From assembly GCA_046259385.1 (NCBI GenBank), contig JBJYWI010000242.1, positions 1 through 10,215 of the forward strand: DNA of 10,215 bases, in the 5' to 3' direction. Within the stretch, counting starts at the first letter, position 1. Each line of letters opens with the position of its first letter. Origin of the DNA: CAVWDI01 sp046259385. Its GTDB lineage: Bacteria; Chloroflexota; Anaerolineae; Anaerolineales; UBA4823. A model generated the notes under the pieces. It was not told where the DNA came from. It saw only the letters and a program-made list of their open reading frames with translations, and ran no database searches. The translations under genes and the position numbers were made by a program. Below are positions 1 through 6,515 of the stretch, one piece after another.

Positions 1-1015
1 AAAGCGCGGCAAAGGGATCGCGTTGATGTGGAAGGCGCCTGCCATGCCGCCCAATGCCGGTTCGAGCGCGTGGGTTGAGCTTACAGAGGATGCCAAAGTT
101 ATCGTAGGCGTTGGCGGTCAGGATATCGGGCAGGGAACATTCACGGTCGCTGCCCAAATGGCTGCCGCCGCCCTGGGTGTTCCGTATGATTGGGTGCGAG
201 TTGCCACCCCGGTCGATACCCTCTACAGCCCATATGAATGGCAGACAGTCGCCAGCCGGCTGACATGGAGCATGGGCAATGCGATCGTCAACGCAGCCAG
301 AGATGCCCGCAGGCAAATATTGGAGACGGTCGCAGAGGCGTGGGATGAAGACATTGAAAAGCTGGATATACGAAACGGCGTTGTGGTGTCTTACCTAAGC
401 GAGCGTGAAGTTCCATTGAAGAACTTGGTTATCTATGGGCTGCCGAAACCAGACGACCAGGGCTGGGTTGGTGGTCCGGTCATCGGGCGCGGCAATTTTA
501 TGCCTACTTATGTGACCGGGCTTGACCCGGAGACCGGCCAGGGGGAGCGGGCTGTTGTGCATTACACTACCGGCGCCCAAGCGGTTGAAGTAGAGGTTGA
601 CTTGATTACCGGACGGGTGAAGGTGATTCGCGGCGCAGCCGCTTTTGATGTCGGAAAAGCGATCAACCCGGAACTTGTGCAGGCTCAGATGGAAGGCGGA
701 TTCGTGCAAGGACTGAGCTCGGCTCTTTTTGAGGATTTACAGTTGAAGGACGGAATACCTCAGAACCCGAGTTTCGTGGATTACCGCATTGCCACTTCCA
801 GTGATATACCTGAGGACATCAGGTCGATGATCGTGGAGGTGCCCCAGGATGATGGTCCCTGGGGAGCGAGGGGCATCGGGGAGCACTCCATGGTGCCAAC
901 CATACCAGCGATCGCCAACGCGATTTACGATGCGGTTGGCGTTCGTATGGACGGTCCACCATTTACATCCGAGAAAGTTTTCCTGGCAATGCTTGACGCC
1001 GGAGTAGTTGAGTAA
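1..1015 (+). CDS. Xanthine dehydrogenase-family molybdopterin-binding subunit, C-terminal part (5' end outside window)
   Basis: This is the large catalytic subunit of a molybdenum hydroxylase of the xanthine dehydrogenase/aldehyde oxidase/CO dehydrogenase family. It binds the Mo-pterin cofactor and hydroxylates an aldehyde or N-heterocycle carbon, normally together with FeS and FAD subunits that are not in this window. The frame is open from base 2, so the gene is cut by the window edge and the TTG/ATG near 23-28 are internal codons. About 337 residues of a family normally near 750-800 are present. Visible family motifs are GGQDIGQGT from 113, TVASR around 245-260, FDVGKAINP at 644-670 followed by a glycine-rich QGL segment, and GARGIGE, whose glutamate (881-883) matches the catalytic base. 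The PTIPAIANAI stretch that follows is also typical. It ends in TAA, 58 bp before the cyclase gene, so the two are probably cotranscribed. The family is clear but the substrate is not: the substrate-pocket half is partly missing. Confidence 0.93.
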   Translation, partial: KRGKGIALMWKAPAMPPNAGSSAWVELTEDAKVIVGVGGQDIGQGTFTVAAQMAAAALGVPYDWVRVATPVDTLYSPYEWQTVASRLTWSMGNAIVNAARDARRQILETVAEAWDEDIEKLDIRNGVVVSYLSEREVPLKNLVIYGLPKPDDQGWVGGPVIGRGNFMPTYVTGLDPETGQGERAVVHYTTGAQAVEVEVDLITGRVKVIRGAAAFDVGKAINPELVQAQMEGGFVQGLSSALFEDLQLKDGIPQNPSFVDYRIATSSDIPEDIRSMIVEVPQDDGPWGARGIGEHSMVPTIPAIANAIYDAVGVRMDGPPFTSEKVFLAMLDAGVVE

Positions 1016-1060
1016 ATCCCGTCGATACAAGGCGATGGTTTAATAAGATTAATTTTGTAC

Positions 1061-1065
1061 AGGAG
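1061..1065 (+). promoter_or_regulatory. Ribosome binding site of the cyclase gene
   Basis: AGGAG lies 8 bases before the ATG at 1074 and only 5 bases before the in-frame TTG at 1071. The spacing and the stronger start codon favour ATG 1074 as the true start. Confidence 0.75.
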
Positions 1066-1073
1066 ATGCATTG

Positions 1074-1946
1074 ATGAAAACAATCGATTTAACGATCCCA
1101 CTTGGAATTGGGACACCCCCTTGGCCAACCTACGAGCCTTTGCAGGTGAAATATTTCAAGCGCCTGGCGCCTAACGGCGCAAACGGACAGATTGTGACCC
1201 ATTCAAACCACCTCGGGACGCACCTGGATGGCGAGATTCACTTTTACACACCGGGTAAGGACATGGCTGATCTGGAGATGGATTATCTTGTCAACCAGGG
1301 CGTTATTGTTGACCTGAGCGATGCCGCCGGGGATTATGAGATCTACACCAGCCAGATGGTTGAGGACCGGGTTGAGGTCAGGGAAGGCGATATCCTGATT
1401 ATCCACACCGGATACCATCATTTTGGCTGGGACCATCCAACAGCCGATGAAGTGCGTTACATGGTCAAGCATCCCGGACCGGACCGCGAGTTCGCCGAGT
1501 GGTGTAAAGCGAAAAAATTACGCTGGTTAGGAGTGGACTGCGGCAGCGCTGACCATCCCATGAACACCATTATCCGGGATTGGATGCCGCGCCAAGCGCG
1601 CGAAGCGGAAATAGTTTTCCAGAAGAAATATGGTAAAGGGCTGGCGGATGTCTTTGACGACAGCAAATATCAGCTGATGCATCTCGAGATGTTCCCGTTC
1701 GGGATTATTCACGCTGAGTGCGTTGGTGGAGACATCGACTTGTTGCTCAACCAGCGGGTTACAATTGGTTTCTTCCCATGGCGTTTCGTGGATGGTGAGG
1801 CAAGCATTGGTCGCTGCGTGGCTTTTGTCGAGGACGGCATATACGATCAACTGATGGCGAAAAAGGCGGGAATGCCCACAACAAAATTTGGGGATGCGAT
1901 TGATCCCAATCACGTTGAGAGGTTGGATAAATTAAGCGCTGGCTAA
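1074..1946 (+). CDS. Cyclase-family metal-dependent hydrolase (arylformamidase/isatin hydrolase-like)
   Basis: This is a 290-residue cytosolic member of the cyclase family (Pfam Cyclase; kynurenine formamidase and isatin hydrolase are relatives). These enzymes use a divalent metal to hydrolyse amide or lactam bonds. The signature HxGTHxDxxxH is complete at residues 46-56: H46, G48-T49-H50, D52 and H56, with the histidines and aspartate as metal ligands. The N-terminal IDLTIPLG segment is also typical. At about 290 residues it is longer than the roughly 210-residue KynB formamidases, closer to the larger isatin hydrolase-type members, with extra sequence between residues about 140 and 210. Start ATG 1074 is supported by AGGAG at 1061-1065. 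It follows the molybdenum hydroxylase subunit by 58 bp, and a hydroxylase plus a lactam hydrolase would suit N-heterocycle breakdown. That pairing is inference. A strong terminator lies downstream. The substrate cannot be told from sequence. Confidence 0.93.
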   Translation: MKTIDLTIPLGIGTPPWPTYEPLQVKYFKRLAPNGANGQIVTHSNHLGTHLDGEIHFYTPGKDMADLEMDYLVNQGVIVDLSDAAGDYEIYTSQMVEDRVEVREGDILIIHTGYHHFGWDHPTADEVRYMVKHPGPDREFAEWCKAKKLRWLGVDCGSADHPMNTIIRDWMPRQAREAEIVFQKKYGKGLADVFDDSKYQLMHLEMFPFGIIHAECVGGDIDLLLNQRVTIGFFPWRFVDGEASIGRCVAFVEDGIYDQLMAKKAGMPTTKFGDAIDPNHVERLDKLSAG

Positions 1947-1996
1947 GGGAAAAGGGCTTTGTAGTTTCTTGCGTCTTAGTGATGACAAAGAAATGA

Positions 1997-2029
1997 AAAA
2001 GAGTGCGGTGATATTTTCCGCACTCTTTT
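1997..2029. terminator. Intrinsic terminator, probably bidirectional
   Basis: A perfect 12-bp stem is formed by 1997-2008 (core GAGTGCGG) and 2018-2029 (core CCGCACTC), closed by a 9-base loop. The left arm starts with an A run and the right arm ends with a T run, so it can act on either strand. It lies 50 bp after the cyclase stop codon and would end that transcript. It may also serve the convergent minus-strand operon, but the N gap lies between them. Confidence 0.85.
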
Positions 2030-2031
2030 AA

Positions 2032-2131
2032 NNNNNNNNNNNNNNNNNNNNNNNNNNNNNNNNNNNNNNNNNNNNNNNNNNNNNNNNNNNNNNNNNNNNN
2101 NNNNNNNNNNNNNNNNNNNNNNNNNNNNNNN
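2032..2131. other. Assembly gap of exactly 100 Ns
   Basis: Exactly 100 unresolved bases, the usual filler for a scaffold gap of unknown length. The true distance, and even the adjacency, of the left block and the minus-strand operon are unproven. Genes could be missing here. Confidence 0.97.
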
Positions 2132-2138
2132 AAATTTA

Positions 2139-2468
2139 TTAGCTGAGTGTCAACCCCAGCACCTGTTCTCCGCCAATTACCCTGACTGGTGTCATGCTGG
2201 CATCCAGTTTCATCCCCAGTTTTACCTTTTCCGATTTGATCAAACCAAGCGCTTTTACACCATTTTCAAATTCAACCACACCCAAGACCCTTCCGCGTTC
2301 ATCAATACCCCACGGGAGTTCGTTAATGATGGTGTAGGTGAGCAGTTTTGCCCTGCCTTCCGGCTCAATTTCCTCAAAATTGCGTTCATTACAGTTCAGA
2401 CAGCGCGAATGGCGGGGGTACATCACATGACCGCAATTGGTGCATTTATATGCTGTGATTGTGCTCAT
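2139..2468 (-). CDS. Zn-ribbon/OB-fold (DUF35) protein, thiolase partner
   Basis: A 109-residue protein with the two-part DUF35 layout. An N-terminal rubredoxin-like zinc ribbon has ligands C9, C12, C23 and C26, and an OB-fold follows at about residues 35-105 (GRVLGVVEFENGVKALGLI region). DUF35 proteins are known partners of thiolase-fold enzymes. In archaea they bridge acetoacetyl-CoA thiolase and HMG-CoA synthase, and in actinobacterial steroid degradation ChsH2-DUF35 supports the Ltp2 aldolase. Here it is the last gene of the operon: its ATG overlaps the thiolase TGA by ATGA (2465-2468), and an AGGAGG site (2474-2479) lies inside the thiolase 3' end, 5 bases from the start. Translational coupling and a physical complex with the thiolase are likely. 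All four cysteines are present and the length is normal. The stop codon is only 8 bases from the assembly gap, so further operon genes could lie in the gap. Confidence 0.93.
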   Translation of the reverse strand: MSTITAYKCTNCGHVMYPRHSRCLNCNERNFEEIEPEGRAKLLTYTIINELPWGIDERGRVLGVVEFENGVKALGLIKSEKVKLGMKLDASMTPVRVIGGEQVLGLTLS

Positions 2469-3649
2469 GACTGCCTCCTGAGTACGAATGCGAGAACGTT
2501 GTTTCCGAATCCACCGAAATTCAGCGAGAAACCGTTGGTGGCGCCTTCTACCTGGCGCTCGCCCGCCTCGCCTCTTAACTGCCAGACTAATTCCACGATC
2601 TGGGCGACGCCAGTCGCTCCCACGGGGTGGCCGCGCGCTTTAAGCCCGCCAGAAGGATTGATTGGCAACCTACCCCCGATCTTGGTCTCGCCGGCTTTTA
2701 TCGCTTCTGCAGCCTCTCCTTTTTCGAAGAATCCCGCATGTTCGCTTTCTGCGATTTCGAGGATTGTGAATGCGTCGTGCAGTTCCGCCACATCGATATC
2801 CGCGGGATCCATGCCTGCCATTGCGAATGCTTTTTGGGATGCGATGGTGACCGCTTTGAGGTCAGTTGGATCTTCCCTTTCCTGAAGCGTGTGGGTGTCG
2901 GTCGCCTGAGCGACTCCCGCGATTTCGACAACCGGTTTTCCAAGGCTGGCTGCGAGCTCTTCCGTCGTCAGCAGCACTGCTGCAGCGCCGTCACTAACCG
3001 GGCAGCAGTCATAGAGGTGCAGCGGTTCCGCCACCACCGGGTTGTTTATATGCGACTGCGGGTGGGTGAGAATACCTTCCATCGTTATGTTCATATGGAT
3101 ATGGGCGTATGGATTTAGTATGCCGTTGGCCTGATTTTTTATTGAGACTAGAGCAAGGTGTTCACGGGTGATGCCATACTTTTCCATATACAACTGGGCG
3201 AACATGCCTGCCATACCCGGCAGGGTGATGCCATAGATATATTCGGCGTTAGGGTGGGTCATGCATGCCACAATATCTGTCGCCCGCGGCCCGATCACCT
3301 CGCGCATTTTTTCACCGCCGATGACAAGAACCGCATCACAGTAGCCGGAGGCTACAGCCAGGAATCCGTTTTTTACCGCTGATCCTCCTGAAGCAGGACC
3401 ATTCTCAATCCGGTCTGCGGCAGCAGGCATTAAATTTAGCCTGTCAACAACCGAACTGGCTACTGACACCTGATGGTTGAACAAACCCGAAGCCATGTTG
3501 CCTACATATACCGCCTCAATCGGGTGTTCGCCGATTCCAGCATCATCCATCGCCCGTAACCCTGCCAATGAGAGCATATCCACCAGACTGTCTTCGTCGC
3601 GACGTTCAAATGGGATCATTCCCACACCAGCAATGACGACTGGTCTCAT
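2465..3649 (-). CDS. SCP2/SCPx-type thiolase-like enzyme lacking the nucleophilic cysteine
   Basis: A full-length (394-residue) thiolase-superfamily protein of the SCPx/archaeal type, acting on acyl-CoA substrates in the cytosol. Family marks are the N-terminal VVIAGVGMIPF, IGGEKM at 110-115, PVSDGAAAVLL at 217-227, ELHDAF at 289-294 (H291) and NPSGG..ARGHPVGATG at 331-347 (H341). The nucleophile motif, normally C-A-S-G, reads ENGPASGG at 82-89, with P85 (codon CCT) in place of the cysteine. The C-terminal CxG cysteine is also absent: the segment reads NFGGFGNN at 377-384. Both histidine motifs of the active site remain, so this is an altered enzyme and not a decayed gene, and the frame is intact. 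Ordinary thiolysis through an acyl-cysteine intermediate is unlikely. An aldolase-type or other CoA-ester reaction, or a structural role with DUF35, is possible. The ATG at 3647-3649 overlaps the upstream TGA by ATGA, with AGGAGG at 3658-3663, 8 bases away. Confidence 0.94.
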   Translation of the reverse strand: MRPVVIAGVGMIPFERRDEDSLVDMLSLAGLRAMDDAGIGEHPIEAVYVGNMASGLFNHQVSVASSVVDRLNLMPAAADRIENGPASGGSAVKNGFLAVASGYCDAVLVIGGEKMREVIGPRATDIVACMTHPNAEYIYGITLPGMAGMFAQLYMEKYGITREHLALVSIKNQANGILNPYAHIHMNITMEGILTHPQSHINNPVVAEPLHLYDCCPVSDGAAAVLLTTEELAASLGKPVVEIAGVAQATDTHTLQEREDPTDLKAVTIASQKAFAMAGMDPADIDVAELHDAFTILEIAESEHAGFFEKGEAAEAIKAGETKIGGRLPINPSGGLKARGHPVGATGVAQIVELVWQLRGEAGERQVEGATNGFSLNFGGFGNNVLAFVLRRQS

Positions 3650-4338
3650 TGTAATTGCCTCCTTCTCGCCCCAAGGATCTTTTCACGGATGTCATCCTCG
3701 CTTGCGACTTTGATCTCTCGTTCGGCGACTTTCATTAATTCTGCCGAGACCGGGCGTTCGCCAGCGACCAGGCGGTCCTTATTCTTAAAGTACAATTCGC
3801 GGGTCAGGGCATAGGGGGTCGCTCCACCCAGTTCATGCTGCCCATCCCTTTTTTCAAGGTTGTACTCGATCATCCAGCGCCTGAAGCCGATCGGGCTTTC
3901 CGCCGTAATCAGCACTTCTTCCTGGCCCAGGTATTCAATATGGTGCTCCATCTTTGCAGCGAAAAGGTGCGCGCCAATCCGCATACCGCGTTCGATTGCC
4001 AGTGTATGCAGGCTGATCCCAAGTTCTGGAGAGTACATTCGGCTGTTGACGATCCCTACCAGAAAGCCGTCCACTTGGCCAATAATGCAAAACTCGTCCT
4101 TCATCCGATAGCGGTACCATCCAAGCAGTTCAGCGTACAATCTGGCGCCAACAATGTCATAATAGTCACGCGGGATAAACAGAGTTGGCATAACCGCCTC
4201 GAGAAGTACGGGTACGACATCCCTGGTCACTTCCCGAACGACCATTTTTTTACCGGTCGCCAGAGTGATCACCTTGGCTGGATACGGTGCCATCTCTGAC
4301 TCTGGTGGTCGAAGAGAAGCTTCTAATTCCATGTCCAT
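3646..4338 (-). CDS. GNAT-like acetyltransferase-fold protein, first gene of thiolase operon
   Basis: A 230-residue soluble protein that I recognise only at fold level. Residues about 30-165 resemble a GNAT N-acyltransferase. A beta-alpha start (KMVVREVTRD, 31-40) is followed by a beta2-beta3 pair (CIIGQVDGFLVGIVNSR, 84-100). Next comes LHTLAIERGMRIGAHLF (110-126) in the place of the acetyl-CoA loop and helix, and then a beta5-like VLITAESPIGFRRWM (142-156). The pyrophosphate-loop pattern (R/QxxGxG/A) is degenerate, so catalysis is uncertain. The charged C-terminal tail (about 190-230) is outside the GNAT core. The start is ATG 4336-4338 with AGGAGG at 4346-4351, 7 bases away, and a good promoter lies upstream. 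The stop overlaps the thiolase start by ATGA, tying its expression to the thiolase and DUF35 genes. It may modify or bind an acyl-CoA or amine linked to that pathway; this is inference. Confidence 0.6.
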   Translation of the reverse strand: MDMELEASLRPPESEMAPYPAKVITLATGKKMVVREVTRDVVPVLLEAVMPTLFIPRDYYDIVGARLYAELLGWYRYRMKDEFCIIGQVDGFLVGIVNSRMYSPELGISLHTLAIERGMRIGAHLFAAKMEHHIEYLGQEEVLITAESPIGFRRWMIEYNLEKRDGQHELGGATPYALTRELYFKNKDRLVAGERPVSAELMKVAEREIKVASEDDIREKILGARRRQLQ

Positions 4339-4371
4339 AAATTATCCTCCTGAAAAGTATATTGGACGCAC

Positions 4372-4400
4372 ATTATAAATAAATTACGGATAAATTTGAA
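4372..4400 (-). promoter_or_regulatory. Sigma-70-type promoter of the GNAT/thiolase/DUF35 operon
   Basis: Read on the minus strand: a -35 box TTCAAA (4395-4400, 4 of 6 consensus bases), a 17-base spacer and a perfect -10 box TATAAT (4372-4377). Transcription would start near 4365, giving a leader of about 27 bases that contains the AGGAGG at 4346-4351. Confidence 0.65.
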
Positions 4401-4407
4401 TTTCCCC

Positions 4408-4434
4408 AAAAAATGATTTTCGGTTGCCGATCAT
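4408..4434 (-). terminator. Weak terminator-like hairpin after the bifunctional methyltransferase/reductase gene
   Basis: On the minus strand, ATGAT and CGG pair with CCG and ATCAT around a CAA loop, with an AAA bulge, followed by six Ts (4408-4413). It lies about 105 bases after the stop at 4540 and just upstream of the operon promoter, where a terminator would insulate the two units. The stem is short and bulged. The rest of the 201-bp gap between the two genes (4339-4539) is AT-rich, and I see no gene in it. Confidence 0.4.
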
Positions 4435-4539
4435 CAGTGGACTATTATAAACTAATAATCCCCTTGCTGGATGAACGAGTTTTCTGGAATTTGATTTTAA
4501 ACAAACCCTGTGGAGATTTTGTGATCTGGTTCTCGCCTT

Positions 4540-6420
4540 TTAACGGCAGCCATCGATAATTTCCGCTGCCAGATCGTAACGGCTGAAGGCGGGCATCAGA
4601 TATACTCCGCTGATCCAGGGTTTCATCGAAGCGATTAATTCCAGGCAGATTTTTACACCTTCATGGGCTGCATTGTCGCCTGCCTCACGAATCCGAGTTT
4701 GGATCTGTTCTGGAATGTGTATTCCGGGGACTTCGTTATGCAGGAAAGCCGCATGTCTTGGGCTGAATAAAGGCAGCATTCCAACCAAGATCGGGGTTTC
4801 CAACGTTCCGTACTCCCTTTTATAACGCTCGATAAAATCCAAAGCAGGGTCCGGTTCGTATACAGGCTGGGTTAGGATAAAATCCGCGCCTGCAGCTATT
4901 TTGCGTTTAAGGTTTGCCATCTCTTTTCCAGGGACCTGCGGATTTAAGTTTAGCGCGCATCCAACAAAGAAGGAGGTCGGTTGGCCAATTTCTGAGCCGG
5001 AGTGGTCAAAACCTGCGTTGAAATTGTTCTTGATCAGCTTAATTAATCCTGAGGGGACCAGGTCGAAGTCATCCATCGCATCCGGGTAATCGCCAATCGC
5101 GGTTGGGTCTCCCATAACAACAAAGACATTACGTATGCCGAGTGCATGAGCCGCCAGTAAATCTCCCTGTACCCGTAGAAGGTTACGACCGCGGGTTGGG
5201 AAGTGCAGTGTAGTTTCGATGCCTACATTGCTCTGGATCAGGTCGCAAACCGCCCAGGGGCTCATCCGCATGCGCGCCATCGGGCTGTCGGATACGTTGA
5301 TCGCATCCGCACCTGATTCAGCCAGTAGGCTTGCACCGGCGATCAGTTTATGGGCAGAGAGGCCGCGTGGTGGGGTCATTTCAACTGCTACAACGAAAAA
5401 CCTGTCCGCCAGTTTCCTAGCCATTGATGAAGGTTTTTCGTCTTCCAGCAAGAGCTCCAGGTTTTCAACCGGCATTGTGAGTTCGCTTATGGGGGGACCG
5501 CAGCCGGTCTCAGTTGAATCTAGTGCTTTGCGCATGGCAGCAATGTGCTCTGGTGTCGTACCACAGCATCCACCAACAAGTTTAGCGCCTACATCACAAA
5601 GCGCCATTGCGTATTCGCCGAAATATTCCGGGTTTGCCGGGTACATAATCCGTCCGCCGACCCGTTCGGGCCAGCCGGCGTTCGGCATGGCGGAGAACAT
5701 CGGCGCCTGTTTTTTTTCTGCTTCGCTGACTGTCTGAACCATCTGGCGTAGGATGCGCCAGATCTGAGCTGGCCCCCCCGAACAGTTAATCCCGATCACC
5801 TCCACCCCGGTATCCATAAGAAAATGGGCAGCTTTTCCGGGCGGGTCGCCCAGTAATGTACGGTCATCACGTGTGAAAGTTAAGGAAGCGACAATCGGTA
5901 GATCAGTCACTTCCCGGGCTCCCAGCACAGCTTCCCGGATTTCAAAAAGGTCGCTGAAAGTTTCAAAAATCAATAAATCCACCCCCGCCTCAACCAGGGC
6001 AGATATTTGCTCTTTAAAGATCTTGCGAGCCTGGGCTGGCTGTAAACGTCCGAATGGAGCCAGGTGCAATCCTAATGGGCCCACATCGCCAGCTATATAA
6101 ATATCCTTGTAAGCAGCGATCGCAGCCCGCTTGACCAGTTCCACTCCAGCCATGTTGATCTCTTGAACCCGGTCTTCGAGACTGTGGCTGGACAGTTTTA
6201 TTCGATTCGCTCCAAAGGTATTTGTCTGGAGCAACTGTGAACCAGCTTCAATATAATCCTTGTGGATATTCGCAACCAATTCGGGTTGGGTCAGGTTCAG
6301 CATGTCAAAGCACTGGTCAAATCCGGTTCCGTGGGCATTCAGCATTGTGCCCATAGCGCCGTCTCCAAGCAGAGGTTTTGCAGTCCGCTTCAATTCATTA
6401 AGAAATTCCTCTCCAGACAT
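4540..6420 (-). CDS. Bifunctional homocysteine S-methyltransferase / 5,10-methylenetetrahydrofolate reductase (YitJ-like)
   Basis: A 626-residue cytosolic fusion. The N-terminal half (about 1-305) is a Zn-dependent homocysteine S-methyltransferase TIM barrel that transfers a methyl group to homocysteine to make methionine. It shows GDGAMGT at 19-25, INCSGG at 211-216 and GGCCGTTPEH at 283-292; C213, C285 and C286 are the zinc/thiolate ligands. The C-terminal half (about 330-626) is a MetF-type flavin reductase making methyl-tetrahydrofolate: VEMTPPRG at 346-353 with catalytic-type E347, a TTLHFPTRGRN segment at 403-413, the MGDPT loop at 436-440 and DFILTQPVYE at 513-522. The domain order and length match Bacillus YitJ (612 residues). 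The methyl donor of the first domain (methyl-folate directly, or S-methylmethionine or SAM) cannot be told. The start is ATG 6418-6420. The upstream GGGG is only 2 bases away, so the ribosome binding site is poor. No SAM or cobalamin riboswitch fits in the 95-bp leader region. It is transcribed alone, divergent from sbcC. Confidence 0.96.
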   Translation of the reverse strand: MSGEEFLNELKRTAKPLLGDGAMGTMLNAHGTGFDQCFDMLNLTQPELVANIHKDYIEAGSQLLQTNTFGANRIKLSSHSLEDRVQEINMAGVELVKRAAIAAYKDIYIAGDVGPLGLHLAPFGRLQPAQARKIFKEQISALVEAGVDLLIFETFSDLFEIREAVLGAREVTDLPIVASLTFTRDDRTLLGDPPGKAAHFLMDTGVEVIGINCSGGPAQIWRILRQMVQTVSEAEKKQAPMFSAMPNAGWPERVGGRIMYPANPEYFGEYAMALCDVGAKLVGGCCGTTPEHIAAMRKALDSTETGCGPPISELTMPVENLELLLEDEKPSSMARKLADRFFVVAVEMTPPRGLSAHKLIAGASLLAESGADAINVSDSPMARMRMSPWAVCDLIQSNVGIETTLHFPTRGRNLLRVQGDLLAAHALGIRNVFVVMGDPTAIGDYPDAMDDFDLVPSGLIKLIKNNFNAGFDHSGSEIGQPTSFFVGCALNLNPQVPGKEMANLKRKIAAGADFILTQPVYEPDPALDFIERYKREYGTLETPILVGMLPLFSPRHAAFLHNEVPGIHIPEQIQTRIREAGDNAAHEGVKICLELIASMKPWISGVYLMPAFSRYDLAAEIIDGCR

Positions 6421-6515
6421 GTCCCCTATTTTACTCTTTTTTGTCGCAAATAATTATTTTGGTTTGTTATAATCGACCGCAGGTTTAATTTTGACTGGAT
6501 TGATACACTTTTTAT
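6421..6515. promoter_or_regulatory. Divergent promoter region between methyltransferase/reductase gene and sbcC
   Basis: A 95-bp AT-rich spacer. On the plus strand an extended -10 (TG at 6465-6466, then TATAAT at 6468-6473) would start sbcC transcription near 6480; no good -35 is visible, as is common for extended -10 promoters. On the minus strand the same bases give TATAAC, a possible overlapping -10 for the methionine gene, with only a weak -35 (3 of 6). Overlapping -10 boxes would make the two promoters compete. There is no ribosome binding site within 20 bases of the sbcC ATG. Confidence 0.5.

Noticed and set aside
2409..3118. Plus-strand open frames of about 160 codons opposite the thiolase.
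   Set aside because: They are antisense to a motif-verified thiolase and show no domain-like pattern, so they are shadow frames.
5710..5717. Eight-base A run (minus strand) in the methyltransferase gene as a programmed slippage site.
   Set aside because: It encodes Glu-Lys-Lys-Gln in an intact frame, with no downstream stem or alternative product that makes sense.
5219..5737. A 172-codon plus-strand open frame opposite the bifunctional methyltransferase/reductase gene.
   Set aside because: It is antisense to a clearly conserved enzyme, with low-complexity Ser/Ala/Pro-rich composition and no ribosome binding site. It is a shadow frame.
6421..6515. SAM or cobalamin riboswitch before the methionine gene.
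   Set aside because: The 95-bp spacer is too short to hold one and also carries the divergent promoter. I see no conserved riboswitch core.
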